From assembly GCF_002139935.1 (NCBI RefSeq), contig NZ_CP015578.1:744001-808000 (forward strand): 64,000 nt of DNA, read 5' to 3'. Both the position numbers and the translations under genes were made by a program. Under the pieces are notes generated by a model, which did no database searches, was not told the DNA's origin, and saw nothing but the letters and a program-made list of their open reading frames with translations. This DNA is from Campylobacter lanienae NCTC 13004 (lineage in GTDB: Bacteria > Campylobacterota > Campylobacteria > Campylobacterales > Campylobacteraceae). This document shows, piece after piece, positions 25,850 through 36,322 of this stretch. Position 1 is the stretch's first letter. Each line of letters begins with the position of its first letter.

Positions 25850-25869
25850 TTTCCAAATAAGGATCGATT

Positions 25870-26166
25870 ATGACAAAAGCAGAATTTGTAAGCCTTGTAG
25901 CTAATAAAGCTGGTTTAACAAAAAAAGATGCAGAAGCTGCACTTGATGGTGTCCTTGAGACAATTAGCGAAGTTCTAACAAAAGGTGATAGCGTTACTTT
26001 CGTTGGTTTTGGTACTTTTAGCGTAACTGAAAGAGCAGCTAGAACAGCTAAAGTCCCAAGTACTGGTAAAGAGGTTAAAGTTCCAGCTAAAAAAGTTGTT
26101 AAATTTAAAGTTGGTAAAAATTTCAAAGATGCGGTTGCTAACTGCAAATCTTGTAAGAAAAAATAA
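25870..26166 (+). CDS. hup: HU-type DNA-binding protein
   Basis: A 98-residue histone-like protein: MTKAEFVSLVANKAGLTKKDAEAAL at the start, the GFGTFSVTERAARTAKVPSTGKEV arm region (quoted in part of the family pattern GFG-F....R..R..RNP..G), and a Lys/Cys-rich tail NCKSCKKK. The tail with two cysteines (CKSC) is unusual for HU and is a Campylobacter-type extension as far as I recall. It shapes the nucleoid. Followed by a small hairpin. Confidence 0.95.
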   Translation: MTKAEFVSLVANKAGLTKKDAEAALDGVLETISEVLTKGDSVTFVGFGTFSVTERAARTAKVPSTGKEVKVPAKKVVKFKVGKNFKDAVANCKSCKKK

Positions 26167-26174
26167 TCTTTTTT

Positions 26175-26194
26175 CCCTCTTTAAGTAAAGAGGG
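26175..26194 (+). terminator. Hairpin after hup
   Basis: CCCTCTTTA and TAAAGAGGG form a compact 7- to 9-bp stem 8 bases after the hup stop. The downstream T content is low (ATTATCTCATTT), so efficiency may be modest. Confidence 0.55.
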
Positions 26195-26266
26195 ATTATC
26201 TCATTTCTATTATAAAATCTACAAATTAAAATCAAAATTCAGCCAAATTTAGCTAAAATAACTCCT

Positions 26267-26512
26267 ATGAGAGTGGATAAATTTTTAAATATAGTCAATA
26301 TCACAAAACGGCGTGCTATTAGCGAAGATATGTGTAAAAGTGGCGTAGTAAGCATAAATGGAGTTGTGGCCAAGCCTAGCAAAGAGGTAAAAATAGGCGA
26401 TAAGATTACTATTAAATTTATAGTTAAAGAAGTGAGCTATGAAGTTTTAGCTATCCCAATGACTAAATCAATCCCAAAAAGTGAGCAAAGTAGCTATGTC
26501 AAAGAGATTTGA
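26267..26512 (+). CDS. S4-domain RNA-binding protein (HslR/RqcP-like)
   Basis: An 81-residue single S4 domain: MRVDKFLNIVNITKRRAISEDMCKSGVVSINGVVAKPSKEVKIGD shows the S4 fold pattern R-D-KFL-----KRR--A---C--G-V-NG---K-S--V. HslR (Hsp15) and RqcP of this size bind ribosomal RNA on stalled 50S subunits. Which role applies is not decided by sequence. First gene of a tight unit with tsaE, lptB and rpoN. Confidence 0.82.
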   Translation: MRVDKFLNIVNITKRRAISEDMCKSGVVSINGVVAKPSKEVKIGDKITIKFIVKEVSYEVLAIPMTKSIPKSEQSSYVKEI

Positions 26513-26882
26513 GCTAGGGTTAAATGAGCTTGATAAGTTGATAATAGAGTTACCAAATAGCGGTATTATCGCACTTAGAGGGAATTTAGCTAGTGGTAAG
26601 ACTACGCTTAGTCAAGCAATTATCAAGACTCAAGCTACATCGCCGACTTTTAGCATTATGCAAGAGTATGATGGAATTTATCATTATGATATCTATCAAG
26701 GCGGATTTAAGGCGATTAAACAAAATGGTTTATATGAGAATTTTTATGAAGATGGGCTTCATATAGTTGAGTGGGCAGATGATGAGTTGATTGAATTTGC
26801 TAAGAAAAATGGCCTTGATATATGTATTGTGGATATTGAAATTTGCGGTGATAAGAGAATTTATGAGGTGAGTTATGCATAG
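26496..26882 (+). CDS. tsaE: TsaE, tRNA t6A synthesis ATPase
   Basis: A P-loop protein needed for threonylcarbamoyl-adenosine at position 37 of ANN-decoding tRNAs. Walker A is LRGNLASGKTTLSQAI, followed by TSPTFSIMQEY (family signature), YHYDIYQ (Walker B-like) and HIVEWAD. ATG at 26496 gives 128 residues and overlaps the S4 gene by 17 bases; a GTG at 26481 would add five residues. Overlaps lptB by 8 bases. MtaB at 31479, which acts on the t6A base, lies in the same window. Confidence 0.9.
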   Translation: MSKRFELGLNELDKLIIELPNSGIIALRGNLASGKTTLSQAIIKTQATSPTFSIMQEYDGIYHYDIYQGGFKAIKQNGLYENFYEDGLHIVEWADDELIEFAKKNGLDICIVDIEICGDKRIYEVSYA

Positions 26883-27603
26883 CTTAGAGGTTAGAAATTT
26901 AAAAAAAAGCATTAAAAAAACTGATATTATAAAAGGAATTTCGCTTGAGATTAAAAGCGGTGAAGTGGTTGGGCTTTTAGGCCCAAATGGAGCTGGTAAG
27001 ACTACGACTTTTTATATGATTTGTGGGCTTATTTCGCCTAGTAGTGGCGAAATTTTGCTTGATGGCGAGAATATCACGGCTAATCCACTACACAAAAGAG
27101 CTAGGCAAGGGATCGGCTACCTGCCTCAAGAGAGTAGCATTTTTAAAGATCTATCAGTAGAAGAAAATCTTATTTTAGCCGCACAAATCATCTATAAAGA
27201 TAGCAAAACTATCGAGCAAAAAGTAGAAGAGATGCTAAATTTGTTAAATATCGAGCCTATTAGATCTAGAAAGGGGCTTAGTCTAAGCGGTGGCGAAAGA
27301 CGCAGATGTGAGATCGCTAGGAGTTTGATGATAATGCCAAAATTTTTACTACTTGATGAGCCTTTTGCTGGGGTTGATCCAATCGCTGTGGCTGATATAC
27401 AAAGCATTATAAATGATCTTAAAAAGTTAAATATCGGAATTCTAATCACAGATCACAATGTGCGTGAGACTCTAGCTATTTGCGATAGAGCCTATGTGAT
27501 TAAGGGCGGTGTCTTGCTAGCTAGTGGAAATGCAAATGAAGTAGCAAATAATAAACTTGTTAGAACTCACTATCTTGGTGAAGAGTTTAGATTGTTAGAC
27601 TAA
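26875..27603 (+). CDS. lptB: LPS export ABC transporter ATPase LptB
   Basis: The 242-residue ATPase that powers LPS extraction from the inner membrane with LptFG. Walker A GPNGAGKTTTFYMICG, Q-loop YLPQESSIF, signature LSLSGGERRRCEIAR, Walker B FLLLDEPFAGVDP and switch His in ITDHNVRETL are all intact. Followed directly by rpoN (the rpoN ATG overlaps the lptB stop), the same order as in C. jejuni and many Proteobacteria. Confidence 0.95.
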   Translation: MHSLEVRNLKKSIKKTDIIKGISLEIKSGEVVGLLGPNGAGKTTTFYMICGLISPSSGEILLDGENITANPLHKRARQGIGYLPQESSIFKDLSVEENLILAAQIIYKDSKTIEQKVEEMLNLLNIEPIRSRKGLSLSGGERRRCEIARSLMIMPKFLLLDEPFAGVDPIAVADIQSIINDLKKLNIGILITDHNVRETLAICDRAYVIKGGVLLASGNANEVANNKLVRTHYLGEEFRLLD

Positions 27604-28841
27604 TGAAACTATCTCAAAAACTCACTACTAAAGCTAAATTAAATCAAACTTTACGAAGTTGGTTGCCGATTTTACAGGCTTCTAGTGATGAGCTTAAAGA
27701 GACATTGGAGCCATTTTTAGAAAAAAACCCATTTGCTCAAATCGAGCCAAACCCAAAAAGCAGATCATTAAATTTCTATAACGACCTATACAAAACCAGC
27801 ATAAGCGATACTATAGAATCAAGCATTGTCTATAAAGAGAGTCTTTATGAGAAGTTATATAAGCAAATTGATGATAGATTATTTCCATCTAAAAGATCAA
27901 AAGAGATAGCAAATTTAATCATTGAGTCTATTAGCGATGAGGGGTATTTTGAGTGGGATGATGAGAAATTTGCGAATTTCGCTAAAGATGAAGTGGAGAG
28001 AATCCGAGCTAGATTTGCCTATTTAGAGCCTGTGGGTGTCGGAGCTGTGGATTATAAAGAGAGCTTTATATTTCAGCTTAATGATCTTTGTGATGATGAT
28101 GAGATATATAAACTTTGTGTTGAGATTATTGAAAATTTTGAAAATATTAGTAAATTCACAAAACGCAAAAACTACGATATCGCTATGAATATAATCAAAA
28201 AATTCAAAAACCCTCCAGCTATCGAGTATATGGATAATGAGATGTTGGTTGTCCCTGATATTTTTGTTTATGATAGTGATAATGGTATAGAAGTGGCGAT
28301 TAATGATGAGTTTTATCCGCATATCCATATAGATACAGAAGGGGTGGATGAAAAGAGCGAGTTTGTATCTAGCAAAATCAAAGAAGCGAAAGATCTAATT
28401 GATGCTTTAGAGATGCGTAAATCCACACTTCATAAAATTGGTTTAATGATAATAGAGTATCAATACGACTACTTTTTTGGTGGCGATATAAAGCCGATGA
28501 AATTAAAAGATATTGCTGAGGATTTAGGTAGAAATCCATCTACAATTAGCCGTGCTATCCAAAATAAATATCTAAGCTCAAAGCGTGGAATCGTCCCGCT
28601 TAAAAACTTCTTTGCAGCTGCAGCTTCTCAAGAGGTTTCAAATGCTGCTATTAAGGAATTTTTATTAAATTTAATTAAAAATGAAAATAGGGCTAAGCCA
28701 CTTAGTGATGAGGCGATTTTGGCTAAGATTGAAGATGAATTTAATATCAAGCTAGTTAGAAGAACAATAACCAAATATCGCAAAATGCTAAATATAGCTA
28801 GCTCAAGCGAACGCAAAAAATTATACGCAATTCAAGGATAA
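27603..28841 (+). CDS. rpoN: RNA polymerase sigma-54 factor
   Basis: In Campylobacter it directs transcription of middle flagellar genes with FlgR. A 412-residue protein with region I (KLSQKLTTKAKLNQTLRSWLPILQAS), an acidic middle, the core-binding and HTH regions (KDIAEDLGRNPSTISRAIQNKY) and the C-terminal RpoN box VRRTITKYRKML near residue 385. The box differs slightly from the canonical ARRTVAKYRE. Complete. Confidence 0.95.
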   Translation: MKLSQKLTTKAKLNQTLRSWLPILQASSDELKETLEPFLEKNPFAQIEPNPKSRSLNFYNDLYKTSISDTIESSIVYKESLYEKLYKQIDDRLFPSKRSKEIANLIIESISDEGYFEWDDEKFANFAKDEVERIRARFAYLEPVGVGAVDYKESFIFQLNDLCDDDEIYKLCVEIIENFENISKFTKRKNYDIAMNIIKKFKNPPAIEYMDNEMLVVPDIFVYDSDNGIEVAINDEFYPHIHIDTEGVDEKSEFVSSKIKEAKDLIDALEMRKSTLHKIGLMIIEYQYDYFFGGDIKPMKLKDIAEDLGRNPSTISRAIQNKYLSSKRGIVPLKNFFAAAASQEVSNAAIKEFLLNLIKNENRAKPLSDEAILAKIEDEFNIKLVRRTITKYRKMLNIASSSERKKLYAIQG

Positions 28842-28891
28842 TTAAAGAGTAATTAAAGGTGAGTTGGATAAAATCAAAAAAAGGATAAAAT

Positions 28892-29926
28892 ATGCAAATT
28901 GATATAAATTTAGACAAAAATAGCTACAAAGTATATATAGATGAGCTTTCTAAGCTTAAATTCAAAGGCAAAGTCGCAATCATCACAAATTCCAAAGTCG
29001 GTGGATTATACCTAAATGATATCTTATCAATAATTGAAGCTGATGAGAAGTATGTAATCACCATAGCAGATGGAGAAGAGTATAAAAATTTAGCTACAAT
29101 CGAAGATATTTTAGAACAGCTTTTTGTAAGTCGCCTGGATCGCTCTAGCACTATAATTGCTCTTGGCGGTGGGGTGATTAGCGATATGGGCGGATTTACG
29201 GCTAGTATTTATGAGCGTGGGATTGACTTTATTGCTATCCCTACTACTCTTTTGGCTCAAGTTGATGCTAGTGTGGGTGGCAAAACTGGGGTAAATAATA
29301 AATTTGGTAAAAATTTAATCGGTAGTTTTTATCAACCTAAGGCGGTATATTGCGAGAGTAGATTTTTAAAGAGTTTGCCTAAGCGTGAGTTTGCCGCTGG
29401 GATCGCTGAGGCGATTAAGATGGCTATTATGTTTGATAGGGAGTTTTTTGAATTTTTTGAGAGTTGTGATATAAATAATCAAGATGATTTAACCAAAATT
29501 ATCAAACGATGCGTTGAGTTAAAAGCTATGGTAGTTAGCCAAGATGAGCGTGAAAAGGGGCTTAGAGCGGTGTTAAATTATGGACATACCTTTGCTCATG
29601 TGATAGAAAATGAGCTAAATTACAAGGGGCTTTTACACGGCGAAGCGGTGGCTATAGGGATAAATATGGCAAATAGATTAGCGGTAAATTTAGGGCTTTT
29701 GAGTGTTAAGGAATTTGATAGGATAGAGAATTTATTAATCAAATTTGATCTACCAACAAAGTATAAAATCAAAGATGAAAACGCATTTTATAATGCATTT
29801 AGTCTAGATAAGAAGAGTGAAAATAGCGTGATTAAATTCATCCTACCTAATGGAATTGGCAAAAATCTTATAAAAAGTGATATTTCTAAAGAGCGAGTAT
29901 TAGAAGTTTTAGGGCTATTTAAATGA
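28892..29926 (+). CDS. aroB: 3-dehydroquinate synthase
   Basis: Second step of the shikimate pathway, NAD- and metal-dependent. NAD-binding [14 protein letters not shown], then [33 protein letters not shown], and metal-ligand His residues in [11 protein letters not shown] and LHGEAVAIG. Length 344 residues, normal. It opens a run of four overlapping genes (aroB, mscS, mtaB, FtsH-like); the same order is known to me from Helicobacter pylori. Confidence 0.96.
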   Translation: MQIDINLDKNSYKVYIDELSKLKFKGKVAIITNSKVGGLYLNDILSIIEADEKYVITIADGEEYKNLATIEDILEQLFVSRLDRSSTIIALGGGVISDMGGFTASIYERGIDFIAIPTTLLAQVDASVGGKTGVNNKFGKNLIGSFYQPKAVYCESRFLKSLPKREFAAGIAEAIKMAIMFDREFFEFFESCDINNQDDLTKIIKRCVELKAMVVSQDEREKGLRAVLNYGHTFAHVIENELNYKGLLHGEAVAIGINMANRLAVNLGLLSVKEFDRIENLLIKFDLPTKYKIKDENAFYNAFSLDKKSENSVIKFILPNGIGKNLIKSDISKERVLEVLGLFK

Positions 29927-31482
29927 GTAAAATTATAAAAATTTTGCTATTTTTAGCTCTCTCTTTAATGGCTGAGGAGAGTCAAATTTCGATACTAAAT
30001 GAGAATATAAATAGATTAGACGCAACTCTAAAAGGCAATATCTGGCTGATAAAATATGCCAATTACAACACATATCAAAATCTTCTTTTGGAGTTAGAAC
30101 AGGCTCAAAATCAGCTAAAAAATATGGATAAATCTACTCAAAATTATGAAGAAACTAGTAGTAGAGTAGCTAGTTTAAAAGAGCAAATAGAGCTATTAAA
30201 AGAGTATGAGAGATCCCCGTTTCAAAATATGCTAGCCGTGCCAGATGTAGAAGAGGAGTATAAGATCACAAATCCGATTGCTATAATCGGTGGATTTTCA
30301 TATATTAAGCGTTTAAAAGGTCAAAAAGCTGAGTATTATAGCCGTTTAGCGCAACTTGAGGTGGCGATAGATATCCTTAGTAAAAAGCAAAATTTACTTC
30401 AAGAGATCTATGATCTTAACAAAACAACGCCAAATTACGCAAATTTAGTTGAGATTAATAGAACTTTAAGTGAATTTAATATCGCCAAAGAGATTGCCAC
30501 TACTACATTTGGAGTATATCAAACTAGATTAGATGAGACAATTAGCCGTGCTACTGATAGCCTAACTTCACAGATCAAAGAGACTTTAACTATATTTTTA
30601 ACAATTCTTATTGTGATTTTGATCGGATTTTTGCTTAAATTTACAGCGAAAAAATATCTAAGTGATAATCAAAGATTTTACACCATAAATAAATTTATAA
30701 ATGTGATAAACTTTACTATCATAATATTTATTTTACTCTTTGCCTATATAGAAAATGTCAGCTATATAGTTACTATTTTAGGTTTTGCTTCGGCTGGTTT
30801 GGCTATTGCTATGAAAGATATGTTTATGAGTTTGCTTGGGTGGAGTGTGATTATCTTTGGTGGGACATTTCATGTGGGCGATAGAATTCGTGTAAGATAC
30901 CAAAATAGCGATTATGTGGGAGATATTATAGATATTAGTTTGCTTAGGATGACGATATATGAAGATATCACCCTTACAACTTATAAGATAAATCGCAGAA
31001 GTGGTAGGATTATATTTATACCAAATAACTATATATTTACAGAACTCATTGCCAACTACACTCACAGCGGTATGAAAACCGTATGGGATGGGATTGATAT
31101 AATGCTAAGTTATGATAGCAATCACAAAAAAGCGATGCATATAATCAAAAATATAGCAAGAAAGTATTCAAAAGGCTACACAGATATAGCCAAACAACAG
31201 ATGAATAAGCTTAGAGATCAATACAATATCAAAAATACAAATGTAGAGCCTAGAATATTTAGCTTTTTTGAGCCTTATGGGATTAATATTAGTGTTTGGT
31301 ATATGAATAACTCATATGGCACACTAGCTCTTAGAAGCACGATTAGCGCCGAGATAATAGAGGCTTTAAATGCTGAAAATGATATCAAAATCGCATATCC
31401 TACTCAAACTCTATTTATGGGAAGGCACTTTGGTAAAATCGAAAATAGACAATTAGAATTTAATAAGGAAAATTTAGATTGA
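29923..31482 (+). CDS. MscS-family mechanosensitive channel with long periplasmic N-terminus
   Basis: A 519-residue protein: signal peptide ([15 protein letters not shown]), about 200 residues of periplasmic coiled coil, three membrane segments ([56 protein letters not shown], the pore helix), then the cytoplasmic beta domain ([29 protein letters not shown]). The pore helix Gly/Ala pattern is that of MscS. Probably releases solutes on osmotic down-shock; larger than E. coli MscS because of the periplasmic part. Overlaps aroB and mtaB by 4 bases each. Confidence 0.88.
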   Translation: MSKIIKILLFLALSLMAEESQISILNENINRLDATLKGNIWLIKYANYNTYQNLLLELEQAQNQLKNMDKSTQNYEETSSRVASLKEQIELLKEYERSPFQNMLAVPDVEEEYKITNPIAIIGGFSYIKRLKGQKAEYYSRLAQLEVAIDILSKKQNLLQEIYDLNKTTPNYANLVEINRTLSEFNIAKEIATTTFGVYQTRLDETISRATDSLTSQIKETLTIFLTILIVILIGFLLKFTAKKYLSDNQRFYTINKFINVINFTIIIFILLFAYIENVSYIVTILGFASAGLAIAMKDMFMSLLGWSVIIFGGTFHVGDRIRVRYQNSDYVGDIIDISLLRMTIYEDITLTTYKINRRSGRIIFIPNNYIFTELIANYTHSGMKTVWDGIDIMLSYDSNHKKAMHIIKNIARKYSKGYTDIAKQQMNKLRDQYNIKNTNVEPRIFSFFEPYGINISVWYMNNSYGTLALRSTISAEIIEALNAENDIKIAYPTQTLFMGRHFGKIENRQLEFNKENLD

Positions 31483-32723
31483 GAGTATATTTTAAAACAT
31501 TTGGATGTCGCACAAATATCTATGATACCGAGCTTTTAAAAAGCTATATTAAAAATTATGAGATTATAAATGATGAGAGCTTAGCTGATATAATTGTGGT
31601 TAATTCATGTACAGTTACCAATGGCGCTGATAGCGGAGTAAGAAACTATATAAATAGTATGCGAAATAGTGGTAAAAAGGTTGTTTTGACAGGTTGTGGG
31701 GCAGTTAGCAAGGGTTTGGAGTTATATAAAAATTCAGCTATTTTTGGTGTTTTGGGGGCGAGTAATAAAGATAAAATTGATGAGATGTTAAGTAAAAATG
31801 AGCCATTTTATGAGCTTGGTGATCTAAATTTCATTGACAAAAATATAGTAAGCAACTATGAAAATCACACTAAAGCCTTTATCAAAATTCAAGAGGGCTG
31901 TGATTTCTCTTGTAGTTATTGTATTATCCCAAGTGTGCGTGGTCTTAGCAGAAGTATCGATGAGAGCGTGATATTAAATGAGGCTAGAATTTTAGCAAAT
32001 AATGGATATAGCGAAATTGTCTTAACTGGGACAAATATCGGTAGCTATGGCAAAGGTAGCTCTACTACTCTTGGCAAGTTATTATCAAATCTTGGTAAAA
32101 TCAATGGAATTAAGCGAATTCGCCTTGGTAGCATTGAGCCTAGTCAGATTGATGAGAGCTTTAAAGAGATATTGCGTGAGCCGTGGTTAGAGCGGCATTT
32201 GCATATTGCGCTTCAACATACTAGCCAAGATATGCTAACTATAATGAATAGGCGAAATAGGGCGCTTAGAGATCTGGATCTATTTTGCGAGCTTAGCTCA
32301 ATGGGCTTTGCGCTTGGGACTGATTTTATCGTTGGACATCCTGGTGAAACGCCAAAAATATGGGATGAAGCCTTAGAAAATTTCATCAAATTCCCACTTA
32401 CTCATATCCACGCTTTTATATTTAGTCCAAGAAGCGGGACAAAATCAGCCACAATGGCTATAGATGTAGATCCTAAAACCGCTAAAGAGAGATTAAAAAC
32501 CCTCCAAAATATAGTAGCTAAAAATAATCTTAAATTTAGGCTAGAAAATTGCGATAAGCCTTTAGAGGTGCTAGTAGAAAAAAGCTGTGATGAGAATCTA
32601 TATGAGGGCTGGGATCAATACTATAATAAGATAAAAATCAAAAGTGATAAAAATATATCAAAAGAGTGGATAAATATCAAAAATTATGAGATTACACAGG
32701 ATTTTAACTATGCTCAAATTTAA
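31479..32723 (+). CDS. mtaB: tRNA t6A37 methylthiotransferase MtaB
   Basis: A radical SAM enzyme converting t6A37 to ms2t6A37. N-terminal UPF0004 domain with three cysteines (FKTFGCRTN, VVNSCTVT, LTGCGAV), radical SAM motif CDFSCSYC, then TGTNIGSYG, RIRLGSIEPSQI and LHIALQHTSQDML. The C-terminal TRAM domain is short. The sequence GCRTN in place of GCQMN separates MtaB from MiaB. 414 residues. Confidence 0.9.
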   Translation: MRVYFKTFGCRTNIYDTELLKSYIKNYEIINDESLADIIVVNSCTVTNGADSGVRNYINSMRNSGKKVVLTGCGAVSKGLELYKNSAIFGVLGASNKDKIDEMLSKNEPFYELGDLNFIDKNIVSNYENHTKAFIKIQEGCDFSCSYCIIPSVRGLSRSIDESVILNEARILANNGYSEIVLTGTNIGSYGKGSSTTLGKLLSNLGKINGIKRIRLGSIEPSQIDESFKEILREPWLERHLHIALQHTSQDMLTIMNRRNRALRDLDLFCELSSMGFALGTDFIVGHPGETPKIWDEALENFIKFPLTHIHAFIFSPRSGTKSATMAIDVDPKTAKERLKTLQNIVAKNNLKFRLENCDKPLEVLVEKSCDENLYEGWDQYYNKIKIKSDKNISKEWINIKNYEITQDFNYAQI

Positions 32724-34374
32724 TCAAATTAAACTATCTAAAATCAATAAAAAATCAGCCATAGTCATTGCTAGCGTGATTTTAATATTGCTATTTGTAA
32801 TTGCGATATTTCGCTCAATGCCTAGCCAAATCACGCTATTAGAGTATGATAATTATCTTCAAGCTGGTGCTATAAAAAGCGCTATAATTGATAGCAATGA
32901 AGTGATAATAAAAACAGAAAATAAGAGCTTTATCATCCCAAAAGAGATGATAAACCTAAATGAATTAGGCCAAAAAGTAGTTGTAGAGATGAGTGGTAAT
33001 AGCTCATTTTTGTGGGTTATTTTGATTTTAATTATATTTGGCGTGATGGTATTTGCGGTGTTTAAGTTTATACCAAAAATAGCCAAACTAGAATCTAAAA
33101 ATACAAACACTCAATTAGCCCAAGATATCGCAAATCAAATCACGCCTGTGGTATCAAATATCTCATTTAATGATGTTGCTGGCATAAAGGATGTTAAGAG
33201 TGAGTTGATTGAGATAGTTGATTTTTTAAAAAATCCAACCAAATATACAAATTTAGGCATCAAAATGCCAAAAGGGCTTTTGATGATAGGGCCACCTGGC
33301 GTTGGTAAGACCTTGATAGCTAAGGCTGTAGCTGGTGAGGCTAATGTGCCGTTTTTTTACCAAAGTGGTGCTAATTTTGTCCAAATTTATGCTGGGATGG
33401 GGGCAAAGCGTGTGCGTGAATTATTTAGCATGGCTAAAACCTACGCTCCAAGCATAATATTTATAGATGAGATTGATGCTGTAGGCAAGGCAAGGGGTGG
33501 CAATAGAAGCGATGAGAGAGAGGCGACGCTAAATCAATTGCTTACAGAGATGGATGGATTTTTAAGTAGTAGTGGCGTGGTGGTGATTGCTGCTACAAAT
33601 AAGATTGAGATGATGGATGAAGCGTTATTAAGAAGTGGTAGATTTGATAGAAGAGTATTTGTAGGTCTGCCTGATATATCAGATAGAAAAGATATACTTA
33701 AAATATATTTAAATGACAAAAAGCATAATATCGATATAGATCTCATAGCTAGAAATACAACAGGGTTTAGCGGTGCGGCGCTTGCGACTTTGGTTAATGA
33801 AGCGGCTATAAATGCTCTAAGAAATAGTAGGGATATTATAAGCAATGAAGATTTTAAAGCTGTAGAAAATAGGGTAATAGATGGCAAAAAGCATCTCCAT
33901 AGCTTAACTAAAAGCGAAAAACAAATTCAAGCTATCTATCAATCAGCAAAAGCTCTTATGGCTGAATTTTATGGGATTAATTATAATCAAATTTCGCTAC
34001 TTAGTGATAAATTTGGTTTAAGTGATTCATATTTAAGCTCTAAAAGCGATCTTTTGGGATTGATAAGAGTTCATTTAGCTGGTATTTCGGCACTAAATTT
34101 AATAAAAGGTGAGCTATATACAAACTCCAAAGATGATTTAAAAATCGCTAAAAATATCGCTAAAGAGATGCTAGATGAGTATTTCATGGGTGAAAAGATT
34201 ATACCAAGTGATGATGAGCTTGGCAAACTTTTAGATCAAATTTATATTGAAGTTGATGATTTGGTGGCTAAAATGCGAAGCGAGATAGAGCTTTTGGCTC
34301 AATTTTTGATAGATAATGAATCAGCTAGTAAAGCCGATGTGATGATGATAATACAAAGGATAAATGGTGATTAA
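32710..34374 (+). CDS. FtsH-like membrane AAA ATPase lacking the zinc protease motif
   Basis: About 554 residues. Two membrane helices ([19 protein letters not shown] and [19 protein letters not shown]) flank a short periplasmic part, followed by an FtsH-type AAA module: Walker A GPPGVGKT near residue 195, pore loop, Walker B IIFIDEID, second region of homology RSGRFDRR. The C-terminal helical domain aligns with the FtsH peptidase, but the zinc motif HEAGH is replaced by QSAKA (bases 33940-33954), so proteolysis by that site is impossible. H. pylori has a similar gene in the same place (memory). I choose ATG 32710; ATG 32686 would overlap mtaB by 38 bases. Likely an unfoldase or chaperone. 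Confidence 0.85.
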   Translation: MLKFNQIKLSKINKKSAIVIASVILILLFVIAIFRSMPSQITLLEYDNYLQAGAIKSAIIDSNEVIIKTENKSFIIPKEMINLNELGQKVVVEMSGNSSFLWVILILIIFGVMVFAVFKFIPKIAKLESKNTNTQLAQDIANQITPVVSNISFNDVAGIKDVKSELIEIVDFLKNPTKYTNLGIKMPKGLLMIGPPGVGKTLIAKAVAGEANVPFFYQSGANFVQIYAGMGAKRVRELFSMAKTYAPSIIFIDEIDAVGKARGGNRSDEREATLNQLLTEMDGFLSSSGVVVIAATNKIEMMDEALLRSGRFDRRVFVGLPDISDRKDILKIYLNDKKHNIDIDLIARNTTGFSGAALATLVNEAAINALRNSRDIISNEDFKAVENRVIDGKKHLHSLTKSEKQIQAIYQSAKALMAEFYGINYNQISLLSDKFGLSDSYLSSKSDLLGLIRVHLAGISALNLIKGELYTNSKDDLKIAKNIAKEMLDEYFMGEKIIPSDDELGKLLDQIYIEVDDLVAKMRSEIELLAQFLIDNESASKADVMMIIQRINGD

Positions 34375-34891
34375 AATAGGCGTATTAACCCTAAGTGATA
34401 GAGCGAGTGCTGGAGTGTATGCTGATGAGAGTGGCATAGCTATACAAAATATATTAAAAGAGTGGATAATAGGAGAGATAAATTTTACTTATAGAGTGAT
34501 ACCAGATGAGTATGATCTAATCACTGCTAATTTAATTCAGATGTGTGAAATAGGGTGCGATATTATCTTTACTACCGGTGGGACGGGGCCAGCTTTAAGA
34601 GATGTTACGCCTGAAGCGACTGAAAAAGTATGCCAAAAGATGCTCCCAGGATTTGGTGAATTGATGCGTAGTGTGAGTTTAAAATATGTCCCAACAGCGA
34701 TTTTATCACGCCAAAGTGCCGGTATAAGAGATAAGAGTTTAATAGTAAATTTACCCGGCCAACCAAAAGCTATAAAAGAGTGTTTGGAGCCTATTTTTCC
34801 AGCGATTCCATACTGCTTGGATCTAATTGGCGCTTCATATATTGAGTGCGATGAGAGCAAAATAAAGGTATTTAGACCTAAAAAGAAGTAG
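34364..34891 (+). CDS. mogA: Molybdopterin adenylyltransferase
   Basis: A 175-residue MogA/MoaB-fold protein that adenylates molybdopterin before molybdenum insertion. GVLTLSDRASAGVYADESG, then TTGGTGPALRDVTPEAT and AGIRDKSLIVNLPGQPKAI are the family motifs. Overlaps the FtsH-like gene by 11 bases and ends 16 bases before the convergent tgt stop. Confidence 0.9.
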   Translation: MVIKIGVLTLSDRASAGVYADESGIAIQNILKEWIIGEINFTYRVIPDEYDLITANLIQMCEIGCDIIFTTGGTGPALRDVTPEATEKVCQKMLPGFGELMRSVSLKYVPTAILSRQSAGIRDKSLIVNLPGQPKAIKECLEPIFPAIPYCLDLIGASYIECDESKIKVFRPKKK

Positions 34892-34907
34892 AAATTTGCC
34901 TAAGAGC

Positions 34908-36026
34908 CTAAGCTCTTTTGGCGTAAAATTTAGCCCTAAACTCAGCAAATTTATCAGCCATTATCGCCTCTCTTATTTGCTTCATTAAATTTAGATAGTA
35001 GTGTAGATTATGCAAACTTGCTAGTCTAAAAAATGTAAGCTCTCTAGCCTTATATAGATGATTTAGATAGCCCCTAGAGTATCTTTTACAAGTATAGCAC
35101 TGGCACTCATTATCGATTGGCTCATGGTCATTTATAAAAGCAGCCGCTTTGATATTGAGCTTACCAAAACTAGTAAATAAAGTCCCATTTCTAGCATTTC
35201 TTGTAGGCATCACGCAATCAAACATATCCACCCCACGACTTACATTTTCTACTAGATCCTCTGGGGTACCAACGCCCATTAGATACCTAGGGCGATTAGG
35301 GTCGATATATGGCATAACGCCTTGAACTGTATCATACATCTGCTCATTTGACTCACCCACACTTAATCCACCTATGGCTAATCCATCAAAATCCATATCA
35401 CATAGCGCCGTAGCGCACTCTTTTCTAGCTTTATAATCAGTCCCGCCTTGTATGATACCAAAGAGATTTTGATGAGCGCCAACTCCATTTGCTTTTTGAG
35501 CTTTGTGATACATTTCAGCCTCTTTAGCCCATTTTATCGTGCGTTTTAGGCTTAGTTCTATGCGTTCTTTTGTCGCTGGAAGAGCCACTAAATCATCTAA
35601 AATCATCATAATATCACTGCCTAAATCATACTGCGTATCTAGCACACTTTTTGGTGTAAAATAGTGCAAACTACCATCTATATGACTTTTAAATTTAATC
35701 CCATTTTCATCAGCCTTAGAGCGATGAGAGAGAGAAAAAGCTTGAAATCCACCGCTATCAGTTAGAAAATTTCTATCAAATCCACTAAATCCATGAAGTC
35801 CGCCAAATCCCTTAACAACCTTGCTAGTAGGGCGTAAATAGAGATGATATGTATTGGCTAAAATTATCTTAGCGTCTAAAATTTCGCTCATATCTACCGC
35901 ATCAAGACTCTTAATCGCTCCAAGTGTGCCAACTGGCATAAACACTGGAGTTTGGATTATGCCGTGAGCCATTTTGATGGTGCAAGCTCTTGCGTTTTGG
36001 CTTATTTTATCTATCTTAAATTCCAT
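34908..36026 (-). CDS. tgt: Queuine tRNA-ribosyltransferase
   Basis: Exchanges guanine for preQ1 at the wobble base of GUN tRNAs. Active-site Asp in [12 protein letters not shown], second Asp nucleophile in [15 protein letters not shown], and zinc ligands [17 protein letters not shown]. 372 residues, complete. It marks the conserved left edge of the defence island; the next gene upstream on this strand is foreign. Confidence 0.96.
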   Translation of the reverse strand: MEFKIDKISQNARACTIKMAHGIIQTPVFMPVGTLGAIKSLDAVDMSEILDAKIILANTYHLYLRPTSKVVKGFGGLHGFSGFDRNFLTDSGGFQAFSLSHRSKADENGIKFKSHIDGSLHYFTPKSVLDTQYDLGSDIMMILDDLVALPATKERIELSLKRTIKWAKEAEMYHKAQKANGVGAHQNLFGIIQGGTDYKARKECATALCDMDFDGLAIGGLSVGESNEQMYDTVQGVMPYIDPNRPRYLMGVGTPEDLVENVSRGVDMFDCVMPTRNARNGTLFTSFGKLNIKAAAFINDHEPIDNECQCYTCKRYSRGYLNHLYKARELTFFRLASLHNLHYYLNLMKQIREAIMADKFAEFRAKFYAKRA

Positions 36027-36322
36027 ATAAATCCTTATTAAATCGACGTAATTTTATCAAAATCTTGCTTAGAATTTAGAATAATTAAATTGATTTAAAA
36101 AGCAAAACACAAGGTATTAATATATATAATATCAAATTGCTTTATTAATATAATAAATTTAGAATATGTAAAATTTTTACAGTTCATTGCTTCAACAAGC
36201 TTTCGTAAATTTTGATTTAAGCAATTTTAAATTCCAAGCTGTCTTTATAGCTATGGTAAAAAACTTTTATAAGTTTTGGCTAAAATTATAATATTCAAAA
36301 AAATCTTTTATACTTAATTATA
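36027..36322. other. AT-rich gap between tgt and the defence island
   Basis: 296 bases without a gene. It must hold the tgt promoter (a TAAAAT hexamer lies on the minus strand close to the tgt start) and the left junction of the island. I see no tRNA, integrase, or duplicated end sequence here. Confidence 0.6.

Noticed and set aside
25698-26147. 149-codon frame antisense to hup
   Set aside because: It is the shadow of the HU gene on the other strand; the hydrophobic, Thr- and Leu-rich product is what reverse reading of a Lys/Ala-rich gene gives.
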